This document shows, piece after piece, positions 41,367 through 50,227 of a stretch of 64,000 nucleotides of DNA (the stretch's first letter is position 1; every line of letters begins with the position of its first letter). The stretch is from Pseudomonas viridiflava (lineage in GTDB: Bacteria > Pseudomonadota > Gammaproteobacteria > Pseudomonadales > Pseudomonadaceae): NCBI RefSeq assembly GCF_900590755.1, contig NZ_UUOC01000044.1:62001-126000 (forward strand), written 5' to 3'. Made by a program: the position numbers and the translations under genes. Below the pieces are notes generated by a model. It did not search any database, was not told where the DNA came from, and saw only the letters and a program-made list of their open reading frames with translations.

Positions 41367-42072
41367 TTGGCATGGCGCCTGGGTCTCGGTGATCCATCAT
41401 CCCTTGTTTGGCATCGCCATTACCCTTGGCGCTTACCAACTGGCGTTGGCCGCCTACGAGAAAACCCGTCTGGTGTTCCTGCAACCGGTGCTGGTGTCGA
41501 TGCTGGTGCTGATTGTGGTGTTGCTCAGCAGCGGTGTGGATTATTCGGAGTATCGCAAAAGCACCGAGATCCTCAGCATTCTGCTCGGCCCGGCCACGGT
41601 TGCGCTGGCCGTGCCGCTTTATCTGAATCTGCGCCGAATTCGTCTGTTGCTTTGGCCGACCTTAACTACGCTGGTAGTGGGCGGCGTGTTCGCAACCGGG
41701 CTTTGCGTGACCCTGGGGTGGTGGTTCGGTGCCGAGCACATGATCCTGATGACCATGGCGCCCAAATCCGTGACGTCGCCCATTGCCATGCTGGTGGCCG
41801 AACAACTGGGCGGGGTGGCAGCGCTGGCGGCGGTGTTCGTGCTGATCACCGGTGTGCTGGGGGCGATACTCGGGCCTGGGCTGCTGAGCCTGGCGGGAGT
41901 AGAAAACCCGGCGGCACGGGGTATGGCGCTGGGGCTGACGGCGCATGCCGTGGGTACTGCGCTGGCCTTGCAGGAAGGTGAAGAGTGCGGCGCGTTTGCC
42001 GCGTTGGGCATGAGTTTGATGGGTGTCGCAACGGCGTTGTTTCTGCCGTTGGCGGTGTCGTTGGTCGTTTGA
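41356..42072 (+). CDS. LrgB/CidB-family membrane protein
   Basis: The 238-aa protein has IAITLGAYQLALAAY, KSVTSPIAMLVAEQLGG and GLTAHAVGTALALQEGEECGAFAALGM, all LrgB signatures, and about seven helices. It pairs with the gene before it. Confidence 0.92.
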   Translation: MNLDWHGAWVSVIHHPLFGIAITLGAYQLALAAYEKTRLVFLQPVLVSMLVLIVVLLSSGVDYSEYRKSTEILSILLGPATVALAVPLYLNLRRIRLLLWPTLTTLVVGGVFATGLCVTLGWWFGAEHMILMTMAPKSVTSPIAMLVAEQLGGVAALAAVFVLITGVLGAILGPGLLSLAGVENPAARGMALGLTAHAVGTALALQEGEECGAFAALGMSLMGVATALFLPLAVSLVV

Positions 42073-42083
42073 GGGTGATAGCT

Positions 42084-42674
42084 ATGACGTTGCCGCTGTT
42101 TCCGCTGAACGCTGTGCTGTTTCCCGGCTGCATTCTGGACTTGCAGCTGTTCGAGGCGCGCTACCTGGATATGATCGGCCGCTGCATGAAGCAGGGCGAA
42201 GGTTTTGGCATTGTGTGCATTACCGAAGGCAGTGAAGTCGGCGAGGCACCGGCCGGCTTTTCATTGATCGGCTGTGAAGCGCTGGTGCGGGACTTTCAGA
42301 CTCAGGATAACGGCCTGCTTGGCATTCGCGTTGAAGGCGGGCGGCGCTTTCGGGTGATCAGCGCCGAAGCTCAGCGCGACCAGTTGCTGGTGGCGCAGGT
42401 GCAGTGGCTCGACGAAGCCCAGGAGCGCCCGCTTCAGGAAGAAGACGCTGACCTTGTGGCGTTGCTGTCGGCTTTGGCTGAGCACCCGATGGTCGCGGCG
42501 CTGAACATGGGCCTGACTGCCAGCGGTCAGCAATCACTGGGCAACCAACTGGCCTACCTGTTGCCATTCGCCGATCAGGACAAGATCGGCCTGCTGGAAA
42601 TCGACGACCCCGAAGACCGCCTCGACGCTATCCAGGACCTGCTCGATGAAATGCAGGGTGATATGCAGGTTTGA
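42084..42674 (+). CDS. LON N-terminal-domain protein (stand-alone)
   Basis: The 196-aa protein starts MTLPLFPLNAVLFPGCILDLQLFEARYLDM, the substrate-binding N-domain of Lon protease, without the ATPase or protease parts. Stand-alone LON domains are common in proteobacteria and unassigned. Starts 11 bases after lrgB; probably read through from it. Confidence 0.88.
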   Translation: MTLPLFPLNAVLFPGCILDLQLFEARYLDMIGRCMKQGEGFGIVCITEGSEVGEAPAGFSLIGCEALVRDFQTQDNGLLGIRVEGGRRFRVISAEAQRDQLLVAQVQWLDEAQERPLQEEDADLVALLSALAEHPMVAALNMGLTASGQQSLGNQLAYLLPFADQDKIGLLEIDDPEDRLDAIQDLLDEMQGDMQV

Positions 42675-42734
42675 GCGGCATTGCTCTGTTTTTGTGGGTG
42701 CTCACCATTATTCCTGGAACACCCCGGCCCATCC

Positions 42735-42861
42735 TGTAGGAGTGAGCTTGCTCGCGATCGGCTGCGAAGCAGTCGTAAAAAAAAACTGGGCTCACCATCG
42801 CAGGAAAGTCGTTCCGACTTTATCGTCCGGATGCGGCCCAGACCAAGCTCGCTCCTACAGG
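42735..42861. repeat. Composite REP-like pair, family C ends
   Basis: Outer copies of the tgtaggagtgagcttgctcg type enclose an unusually long, unrelated core of about 80 bases. Probably a pair whose inner arms have diverged. Confidence 0.55.
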
Positions 42862-42882
42862 AAACCGCGCTGTCTGAAGGTG

Positions 42883-44199
42883 TTAATACTGATATCGCAG
42901 CACCGCATGGGGCAATGAATGCAGCGCCGATATGCCGAACAGCGCCACCAGTGACGGCAATATCAGCCACCAGATGCGCACGGGCAATGCGCTCAACGAC
43001 GATTTACGCTGAACGATCGACAGGCTGATCGCGCAGAACGTAAACGCCAGAAACATCCCCGCCAGCACGTCGGTTGGCCAATGCACCCCCAGATAGACCC
43101 GCGACATGGCGATGGAGATTGCTGGCATGCCGCCGAGCATCAGCCAGGTCAGCCTCAATCGCACCGGTTGCCCGCGCCCCGCGAGCACCGCCAATGTGAT
43201 GAAAAACGCAAACGATGCCGAGCTATGGCCGCTTGGCATGCTGTAAGTGGTCAGCGGTTCCAGCAACACCTCGGGCCGGGCGCGGGCGAATACCCATTTC
43301 ATGCTGCCGTTGGCCAGTGCGGTGCCCAGCGTCGCGATTAACGCAAAAGCGGCATGGCGCCATTGGCGGGTGATCAGCAACAGCACTAACAACAATGCGG
43401 CTGCATAGAGCTGAGTGCGGAAGTCCCCCATGCCGGTGACCACGATCACGAATTGGTCGAGCACGGTGCTTCGGTGCTCTTGGATCAACGTCATGATGCC
43501 GTTGTCGAGCTGGCTCAGATGCGGCCAGCCGAAAAATATCCCCGCCAATAGGATTGCGCTGGTCGCTGCCATAATCTCGGTTGCGTATTTTTTGCTGCGC
43601 AGGCTGGTCTGGATGCTCACCCCGACCAGCACCGCCAGCCCGCCACCCACTACGGCTGCCTCAGGCCAGAAACCTTCAGGCAGCGGCAACCGTACTGCTG
43701 CACCAGCCGCCCAGCCCGGTAACAGATAAGCAATCGACCAGCCCGCCGCAGCCAGCACGCTGACTGCCGCAAAGCGCGGAAAGGGCATATCGAACATGCC
43801 CGCCACCATGGGCAGCATCGGCCTTAGCGGGCCAATAAATCGCCCGACCAACAGGCTGGCGATACCGTAACGCTGGAAATAGGTCTCTGCGCCGCCAATC
43901 CACTCCGGATGGCTGCGCAAGCCCGGCAGGCGCCGGATGTTCTGGTGGAATCGGCGACCGATGAAGTAGGAAACCACATCACCCAGAATGCCGCCGATGA
44001 AACCCAGCAACAGCACTTCGCTCAGCGGCAGAATCCCGCTCCCGGCAAGCGCTGCGACCGCGAACAGCACCACAGTGCCCGGCACGATGATCCCGGCGAT
44101 CGCCAGGCACTCGATAAACGCGATCAGGAAAATCGCCGCGCTCAGCCAGGAGGGGTTTACTGCCAGCCAGCCGGTGATGCTGTCGAGCCATGGGCCCAT
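42883..44199 (-). CDS. DedA-PAP2 phosphatase fusion membrane protein
   Basis: The 438-aa protein joins an N-terminal DedA domain (about 1-200; ECLAIAGIIVPGTVVLF, RFIGPLRPMLPMVAGMFDMPFPRF) to a C-terminal PAP2 phosphatase (about 230-415) with KWVFARARPE, SMPSGHSSASFAF and SRVYLGVHWPTDVLAG, the three phosphatase motifs. The likely job is lipid-phosphate turnover, such as undecaprenyl pyrophosphate, coupled to lipid flipping. Inferred from the two families. Confidence 0.9.
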   Translation of the reverse strand: MGPWLDSITGWLAVNPSWLSAAIFLIAFIECLAIAGIIVPGTVVLFAVAALAGSGILPLSEVLLLGFIGGILGDVVSYFIGRRFHQNIRRLPGLRSHPEWIGGAETYFQRYGIASLLVGRFIGPLRPMLPMVAGMFDMPFPRFAAVSVLAAAGWSIAYLLPGWAAGAAVRLPLPEGFWPEAAVVGGGLAVLVGVSIQTSLRSKKYATEIMAATSAILLAGIFFGWPHLSQLDNGIMTLIQEHRSTVLDQFVIVVTGMGDFRTQLYAAALLLVLLLITRQWRHAAFALIATLGTALANGSMKWVFARARPEVLLEPLTTYSMPSGHSSASFAFFITLAVLAGRGQPVRLRLTWLMLGGMPAISIAMSRVYLGVHWPTDVLAGMFLAFTFCAISLSIVQRKSSLSALPVRIWWLILPSLVALFGISALHSLPHAVLRYQY

Positions 44200-44202
44200 G
44201 GT

Positions 44203-44874
44203 TCAGTTTCCTTGATCGAGAAAAAAGTAGTCGCGGCCTTCGACCTGACCGCGTCGTAACGGGTTCCGTGTGCAGAACCGGGCGTATTCGGCATCGACGA
44301 AGCGGTACAGCAGGTGTTCGTCACGGCCCGCAGGTATGCCCAGCCGCGTGGTCTGGATGATACGGGGTGGCGTTTGGCCGACATCTTCGACCAGCAACAA
44401 ATTTGCATCGAAACGTTTCGCGTCCCAGACCGGCACTTTCAGGCCCAGCGCCTTGCACAGCAGCGTCTGGCCTGCGCACAAACGGCCGGGGCTACGCATT
44501 TCGCCACTGGCGTCGGGGTTGTTAAGCTGCATCTGCGCCAGGCTATTGGCGTCTGAGAGCTCATCGACCCAGGGGTAAGCTGATTTGATCAGCACCGCAT
44601 TGCCCGGGCCTTCGGCGCTGAAATTGAGCGAATCACCACCCCGCGCGTAGTACATATAGATGTGCCCGCCATCGAGAAACAACGCTTTGCGTTTTTCGGT
44701 GTAGCCCAGCGAAGCGTGGCTGCCTTTTTCGGCGCAGTAATAGGCTTCGGTTTCAATGATACGCACCGCCAGCCACAACTCGCCGACCTTATGGCGGATG
44801 ACCTTGCCCAGCAGGGCCTGAGCCAGCACTTGGGCGTCGCGGTTGAAGAAACTGTCGGGCAGGGCAATGGGCAT
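44203..44874 (-). CDS. DNA-3-methyladenine glycosylase (AAG/MPG family)
   Basis: The 223-aa enzyme has SFFNRDAQVLAQALLGKVI, RIIETEAYY with the catalytic glutamate, HIYMYYARGGDSLNFS and GPGRLCAGQTLLCKAL-type sequence near residue 130. It excises alkylated purines. Starts before the DedA-PAP2 gene, which follows 3 bases after its stop, so the two may be one transcript. Confidence 0.9.
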   Translation of the reverse strand: MPIALPDSFFNRDAQVLAQALLGKVIRHKVGELWLAVRIIETEAYYCAEKGSHASLGYTEKRKALFLDGGHIYMYYARGGDSLNFSAEGPGNAVLIKSAYPWVDELSDANSLAQMQLNNPDASGEMRSPGRLCAGQTLLCKALGLKVPVWDAKRFDANLLLVEDVGQTPPRIIQTTRLGIPAGRDEHLLYRFVDAEYARFCTRNPLRRGQVEGRDYFFLDQGN

Positions 44875-44984
44875 GGCGGGATATTTGAAGTGATCGGGCG
44901 CTGATCATAGCAATGCGGGGCTTAATTGGAGCTGAATGCGATGCTTGGGCTCGATCATTCTCTTCTGTAGGAGCGCATTCCCAT

Positions 44985-45074
44985 GTGGGACCGGCTTTAG
45001 CCGGGAAGAGGCCGGAACACTCTCTGCATATTCGTCGTTAGAAATGCCGCCTTCCCGGCTAAAGCCGGTCCCAC
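44985..45074. repeat. REP pair, family B
   Basis: Inverted gtgggaccggctttagccgg units upstream of the divergent glycosylase and proA genes. A lone tgtaggagcg half-unit lies just before it at 44966. Confidence 0.85.
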
Positions 45075-45174
45075 TAGCAGAGTGCATTGCAGGCGAAAGG
45101 TGAATCTCCCACAGGATTGCGGGCGTCCATATCCACCTATTTCACTCAGTTATCGACCATCCGCCTGTCACCGC

Positions 45175-45203
45175 TGTCGTTAGTGTCGCTCGACGGCTAT
45201 AAT
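45175..45203 (+). promoter_or_regulatory. proA promoter
   Basis: Perfect TATAAT (45198-45203) with a poor -35 (TGTCGT, 17-base spacing), 35 bases upstream of the proA start. Confidence 0.5.
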
Positions 45204-45238
45204 CGGCCGCTTTCCTCTCTGCCAAGACCTCTGAGACC

Positions 45239-46510
45239 ATGACTGAGTCCGTTCTTGACTACATGACCCGCCTGGGTCGCGCCGCCCGCGAAGCTTCGCG
45301 TGTGATCGGCCGTGCCAGCACCGCGCAGAAAAACCGTGCGCTGCTCGCCACTGCCGCCGCTCTGGATGAGGCTCGTGCCGAGTTGTCCGCCGCCAATGAC
45401 ATGGACCTGGCCGCTGGTCGTGCCAATGGCCTTGAACCCGCCATGCTTGAGCGTCTGGCCCTGACCCCCGCACGTATAGACAGCATGATCGTCGGGTTGC
45501 GTCAGGTGGCCAATCTGCCCGATCCGATTGGCGCGATTCGCGACATGAGCTATCGCCCGTCAGGTATTCAGGTCGGCAAGATGCGTGTGCCTCTGGGTGT
45601 GGTCGGCATCATTTATGAGTCGCGTCCGAACGTGACCATCGATGCCGCGAGTCTGTGTCTGAAGTCCGGCAACGCAACCATTCTGCGTGGTGGTTCGGAG
45701 GCGATTAACTCCAACCGTGCCATCGCCGCTTGCGTTCAGCGCGGTCTGGCCGAGGCCGGTTTGCCTGCTGCCGTGGTGCAAGTCGTCGAAACCACCGACC
45801 GCGCCGCCGTTGGTGCGCTGATCACCATGCCTGAATACGTGGACGTGATCGTGCCGCGTGGTGGCAAGGGCCTGATCGAGCGCGTCAGCCGTGACGCCCG
45901 TGTGCCGGTGATCAAACATCTGGACGGCATCTGCCACGTCTACGTCAGTGCCCATGCCGATCTGACCAAGGCCCAGCGTATCGCCTTCAATGCCAAGACA
46001 TACCGTTACGGCATCTGCGGCGCCATGGAAACCCTGCTGGTGGATCAGACCATCGCCGCGGACTTCCTGCCGTTGATGGCCGCGCAGTTCCGTGAAAAGG
46101 GCGTCGAATTGCGTGGTTGCGAGCGCACTCGCGATTTGATCGAGGCGATCCCGGCCACCGAAGAAGACTGGAACACTGAATACTTGGCGCCGATTCTGTC
46201 CATTCGGATCGTCAACGGGCTGGATCAGGCCATCGAACACATCAATCACTACGGCTCGCATCACAGCGACGCCATCGTCTCCGATCATCAGGGGCAGATC
46301 CGCCGTTTCATGGCTGAAGTCGACTCCAGTTCGGTGATGGTCAACGCGCCCACCAGCTTCGCCGATGGCTTCGAATACGGATTGGGTGCGGAGATCGGCA
46401 TTTCTACTGATAAGCTGCACGCCCGCGGTCCGGTCGGTCTGGAAGGGCTGACCTGCGAGAAGTACATCGTGATCGGCGACGGCCAGTTGCGCGGACAGGA
46501 GCCAGCCTGA
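45239..46510 (+). CDS. proA: Gamma-glutamyl phosphate reductase
   Basis: The 423-aa enzyme reduces glutamyl phosphate in proline synthesis. It has KMRVPLGVVGIIYESRPNVT, CLKSGNATILRGGSEA, YVDVIVPRGGKGL, and a catalytic cysteine in YRYGICGAMETLLV. First gene of the run proA-nadD-rsfS-rlmH-mrdA-rodA. Confidence 0.96.
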   Translation: MTESVLDYMTRLGRAAREASRVIGRASTAQKNRALLATAAALDEARAELSAANDMDLAAGRANGLEPAMLERLALTPARIDSMIVGLRQVANLPDPIGAIRDMSYRPSGIQVGKMRVPLGVVGIIYESRPNVTIDAASLCLKSGNATILRGGSEAINSNRAIAACVQRGLAEAGLPAAVVQVVETTDRAAVGALITMPEYVDVIVPRGGKGLIERVSRDARVPVIKHLDGICHVYVSAHADLTKAQRIAFNAKTYRYGICGAMETLLVDQTIAADFLPLMAAQFREKGVELRGCERTRDLIEAIPATEEDWNTEYLAPILSIRIVNGLDQAIEHINHYGSHHSDAIVSDHQGQIRRFMAEVDSSSVMVNAPTSFADGFEYGLGAEIGISTDKLHARGPVGLEGLTCEKYIVIGDGQLRGQEPA

Positions 46511-46511
46511 C

Positions 46512-47222
46512 TTGAGCGAGCCTGTGCAGCACGCGGGAACGCCTGCGGATGCTGTAGTCGAGGCCGCTGCGGTCTTGCCAAAGCGCATCGGTATTCTGGG
46601 CGGCACGTTCGACCCGGTGCATATCGGTCACTTGCGTGGCGCACTGGAAGTCGCTGCGTTGCTGGACCTTGATGAGTTGCGCCTGACGCCCAGCGCCCGG
46701 CCACCGCATCGCGATACACCGAGTGTCAGCGCGCAGGACCGTCTGGCGATGGTTGAATGCGCAGTTGCCGGTGTCGCGCCGTTAACGGTGGATGACCGTG
46801 AGCTGAAACGGGACAAACCGTCTTACACAATTGACACGCTGGAATCGATGCGCGCCGAACTGGCCGCAGCGGACCAGTTATTCCTGTTGCTGGGTTGGGA
46901 CGCCTTTTGCGGCCTGCCAACCTGGCATAGATGGGAAGAGTTACTGGAACACTGCCATATCGTGGTGTTGCAGCGCCCGGACGCAGACAGCGAGTCGCCA
47001 GATGCCATGCGCAATCTGCTGGCGGCACGCGCAGTCAGCGATCCAAAGGCCCTGAAAGGGCCGGGCGGACAGATTACATTCGTCTGGCAGACCCCGTTAG
47101 CGGTGTCTGCCACCCAGATCCGCCAACTGCTGGCCAGCGGGAAGTCGGTACGTTTTCTGGTGCCAGACGCAGTACTGGCCTATATCGATGCGCACGGGCT
47201 GTACCATGCGCCGAGAAACTGA
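46512..47222 (+). CDS. nadD: Nicotinate-nucleotide adenylyltransferase
   Basis: The enzyme makes deamido-NAD. It shows KRIGILGGTFDPVHIGHLR, PHRDTPSVSAQDRLAM and SATQIRQLLASGKSVRFLVPDAVLAYI. The TTG start at 46512 (236 aa) has AGGAG 10 bases upstream; a second TTG at 46575, right before the conserved core, would give the more usual length of about 215. Start therefore uncertain. One base after proA. Confidence 0.92.
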   Translation: MSEPVQHAGTPADAVVEAAAVLPKRIGILGGTFDPVHIGHLRGALEVAALLDLDELRLTPSARPPHRDTPSVSAQDRLAMVECAVAGVAPLTVDDRELKRDKPSYTIDTLESMRAELAAADQLFLLLGWDAFCGLPTWHRWEELLEHCHIVVLQRPDADSESPDAMRNLLAARAVSDPKALKGPGGQITFVWQTPLAVSATQIRQLLASGKSVRFLVPDAVLAYIDAHGLYHAPRN

Positions 47223-47267
47223 GGGAATGCAGTGAACGGTATTCACGGATACCCGTTTGAAACCAAG

Positions 47268-47371
47268 TGTAGGAGCTGCCGCAGGCTGCGATCGAGTGCG
47301 AAGCGCTCGCTGAATTGAAGATGCAAGAAGGGTGCTGCAAGCCCTTTCGCAGCCTTCGGCAGCTCCTACAT
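47268..47371. repeat. REP pair, family A, long spacer
   Basis: Inverted tgtaggagctgccgnaggct units with a longer-than-usual core, between nadD and rsfS inside the operon. Confidence 0.8.
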
Positions 47372-47412
47372 GAGAACTGTGTTCCCATACATACGAGCAA
47401 AATGAGTTTTAT

Positions 47413-47835
47413 ATGACAAAGCAAAAAATGAGCAGTGAAGAAGTCATCAAGGTTGCGATTGCAGCCCTGGAAGACGTGAAAGGCACCGATATCCTGACCA
47501 TCGACGTGCGCGACAAAACCAGCATCGCCGATTACATGCTGATCTGCACCGGTACGTCCAACCGTCAGTTGAACGCACTGGTCGATAGCGTTCGTGACAA
47601 GGTCAAGGCCGCTGGCCTGAAATCCTTGAGCGAAGAAGGCAAGGGCGACAGCGACTGGGTTCTGCTCGATCTGGGCGACGTCATCGTGCACGTGATGACC
47701 GCCGCAGCTCGTCAGTTCTATGACCTGGAGCGGTTGTGGAAAGGCGCTGAGCTGAGCCGTTCGGGCGATGGCAAGCACCACAACCCTGAAAACACCCATG
47801 AGCATTTCCTCAAGCTCAACAAAGACCAGCAGTAA
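47413..47835 (+). CDS. rsfS: Ribosomal silencing factor RsfS
   Basis: The 140-aa protein has DVKGTDILTIDVRDKTSIADYMLICTG and WVLLDLGDVIVHVMTAAARQFYDLERLW, the RsfS/DUF143 signature. It binds uL14 and blocks subunit joining in starvation. The second ATG (47428) is also possible. 9 bases before rlmH. Confidence 0.95.
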   Translation: MTKQKMSSEEVIKVAIAALEDVKGTDILTIDVRDKTSIADYMLICTGTSNRQLNALVDSVRDKVKAAGLKSLSEEGKGDSDWVLLDLGDVIVHVMTAAARQFYDLERLWKGAELSRSGDGKHHNPENTHEHFLKLNKDQQ

Positions 47836-47844
47836 GAGGTCTTT

Positions 47845-48312
47845 GTGCGTCTGCGTCTGATCGCGGTTGGCTCGCGCATGCCCAAGTGGGTGGAAGAAGG
47901 CTGGCATGAATATGCCAAGCGTCTGCCATCCGAACTGGCCCTCGATCTGGTGGAAATCCCGCTCAACACCCGTGGCAAGAACGCCGACGTGGCACGCTTT
48001 ATCCGTCAGGAAGGCGAGGCCATGCTGGCGAAAGTGCAGCCGGGCGAGCGGATTGTCACCCTCGAAGTCCACGGCAAGCCCTGGAGCACCGAGCAACTGG
48101 CGGTGGAACTGGACCGCTGGCGCCTTGATTCGCGCACGGTGAACTTCATGGTGGGCGGGCCGGAAGGCCTTGCACCTGAGGTCTGTGCACGCGCCGAGCA
48201 GCGCTGGTCGCTGTCGCCACTGACGTTGCCGCACCCGTTGGTGCGCATCCTTATCGGTGAGCAGATCTATCGCGCCTGGACGGTTCTGTCCGGGCACCCT
48301 TATCACAAATAG
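47845..48312 (+). CDS. rlmH: 23S rRNA pseudouridine-1915 N3-methyltransferase RlmH
   Basis: The 155-aa SPOUT methyltransferase starts at GTG (MRLRLIAVGSRMPKWV) behind GAGG. It has NFMVGGPEGLAPEV, LPHPLVRILIGEQIYRAW, and the C-terminal YHK that the enzyme needs. Confidence 0.96.
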   Translation: MRLRLIAVGSRMPKWVEEGWHEYAKRLPSELALDLVEIPLNTRGKNADVARFIRQEGEAMLAKVQPGERIVTLEVHGKPWSTEQLAVELDRWRLDSRTVNFMVGGPEGLAPEVCARAEQRWSLSPLTLPHPLVRILIGEQIYRAWTVLSGHPYHK

Positions 48313-48325
48313 CAACGCGCCCTGA

Positions 48326-50227
48326 ATGTCTCAGCCAATCCGCCTAAAAGACCATGAGAAAGACGCACGTCTGGTGCGCGGCAGGGTCGTGGTCGGGGCT
48401 GTGGCTGTTGTGTTGCTGGTGTGTGTGCTCATCGCCAGGCTGTATTTCCTGCAGGTCATTCAGTACGACTATCACTCGACGCTGTCGGAAAACAACCGTG
48501 TCCATGTGCAGCCGATCCCGCCAAGCCGTGGCCTGATCTTTGATCGCAACGGCGTGGTGATTGCCGATAACCGGCCCAGTTTCAGCCTGAGCATGACCCG
48601 CGAGCGCTCCGGCGACTGGACGCAGGTGCTCGACACCATTGTCGAAGTGCTTGAACTGACACCGGACGACCGGATCATCTTCGAAAAACGCATGAAGCAG
48701 GGGCGCCGTCCGTTCGAGCCGGTGCCAATCCTGTTTGAGCTGACCGAAGAGCAAATCGCTCGGGTAGCGGTCAATCAATTCCGCTTGCCGGGCGTGGAAG
48801 TCGTGGCGCAGCTGGTGCGGCATTACCCGCAGGGCGCGCATTTCGCGCATTCGGTGGGTTATATGGGCCGGATCAACGAAAAAGAGCTGAAAACTCTCGA
48901 TCCGGTCAATTACAGCGGCACCCACCACATCGGCAAAACCGGTATCGAGCGCTTCTACGAAGACGAACTGCATGGTCAGGTCGGTTACGAAGAAGTAGAA
49001 ACCAACGCTCGCGGCCGCGTGTTGCGGGTGCTCAAGCGCACCGATCCGGTGCCGGGCAAGGACATTGTTCTGAGCCTGGACATCAAACTTCAGGAAGCCG
49101 CCGAAGCCGCACTGGCTGGCCGCCGTGGCGCAGTGGTTGCCATGGACCCGCGTAACGGCGAAGTGTTGGCGATGGTCAGTGCACCCAGCTTTGACCCGAA
49201 TCTGTTTGTGACCGGCATCAGCTTCAAGGCCTATGCCGAGTTGCGCGACTCCATTGATCGGCCACTGTTCAACCGCATTCTGCGAGGCCTTTACCCGCCG
49301 GGTTCAACCATCAAGCCTGCGGTTGCCATCGCCGGTCTGGACGCCGGAGTGGTCAATGCGTCGAGCAGGGTGTTCGACCCCGGCTTCTATCAGTTGCCCA
49401 ACTACGATCACAAATATCGCAACTGGAACCGAACCGGTGACGGCTGGGTGGACCTGGATACCGCGATCATGCGCTCCAACGATACCTACTTCTACGATCT
49501 GGCCCACAAGCTGGGCATTGATCGACTCTCGAGCTATATGAACAAGTTTGGTATCGGTCAGAAGGTCTCGCTGGATATGTTCGAAGAGTCTCCTGGCCTT
49601 ATGCCGTCCCGCGACTGGAAGCGCGCGACCCGGCGTCAGGCCTGGTTCCCGGGCGAGACGCTGATTCTCGGGATCGGTCAGGGCTATATGCAGGCCACAC
49701 CGTTGCAGCTGGCGCAAGCCACGGCGCTAGTCGCCAACAAAGGTGTCTGGAACCGGCCGCATCTGGCCAAAACCATCGAAGGCCAGCCGCCAGTCGATGA
49801 GAACCCGATGCCGAACATCATCCTGCGTAACCCCTCGGACTGGGACAAGGTCAACCACGGCATGCAGCAGGTTATGCACGGCGCCCGAGGCACTGCGCGT
49901 AAAGCTGCGGTGGGCGCTCAGTACCTGATCGCCGGCAAGAGTGGTACGGCGCAGGTCGTAGCGATCAAGCAGGGCGAAAAATACGATCGCTCCAAGGTTC
50001 AGGAGCGACATCTCGATCACGCACTCTTCGTCGGTTTTGCCCCGGCCAATGACCCGAAAATCGTTGTTTCGGTGATGGTGGAAAACGGCGAGTCCGGCTC
50101 CGGGGTTGCGGCCCCGGTTGTCCGTCAGATCATGGATGCCTGGCTGCTTAACCCTGACGGAACTCTAAAACCTGAATATGGCGGCGCTCATGCCGTGGAG
50201 GCTGCGGCCAGTGCCAGTCAAGAGTAA
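48326..50227 (+). CDS. mrdA: Penicillin-binding protein 2
   Basis: The 633-aa transpeptidase of the rod complex has one membrane helix near residues 20-42, the PBP dimerisation domain, then the active-site Ser in PPGSTIKP (near 330), the SxN motif MRSNDTYFYD and KSGTAQVV. It cross-links new peptidoglycan in the lateral wall. Coupled to rodA by a 17-base overlap. Confidence 0.97.
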   Translation: MSQPIRLKDHEKDARLVRGRVVVGAVAVVLLVCVLIARLYFLQVIQYDYHSTLSENNRVHVQPIPPSRGLIFDRNGVVIADNRPSFSLSMTRERSGDWTQVLDTIVEVLELTPDDRIIFEKRMKQGRRPFEPVPILFELTEEQIARVAVNQFRLPGVEVVAQLVRHYPQGAHFAHSVGYMGRINEKELKTLDPVNYSGTHHIGKTGIERFYEDELHGQVGYEEVETNARGRVLRVLKRTDPVPGKDIVLSLDIKLQEAAEAALAGRRGAVVAMDPRNGEVLAMVSAPSFDPNLFVTGISFKAYAELRDSIDRPLFNRILRGLYPPGSTIKPAVAIAGLDAGVVNASSRVFDPGFYQLPNYDHKYRNWNRTGDGWVDLDTAIMRSNDTYFYDLAHKLGIDRLSSYMNKFGIGQKVSLDMFEESPGLMPSRDWKRATRRQAWFPGETLILGIGQGYMQATPLQLAQATALVANKGVWNRPHLAKTIEGQPPVDENPMPNIILRNPSDWDKVNHGMQQVMHGARGTARKAAVGAQYLIAGKSGTAQVVAIKQGEKYDRSKVQERHLDHALFVGFAPANDPKIVVSVMVENGESGSGVAAPVVRQIMDAWLLNPDGTLKPEYGGAHAVEAAASASQE

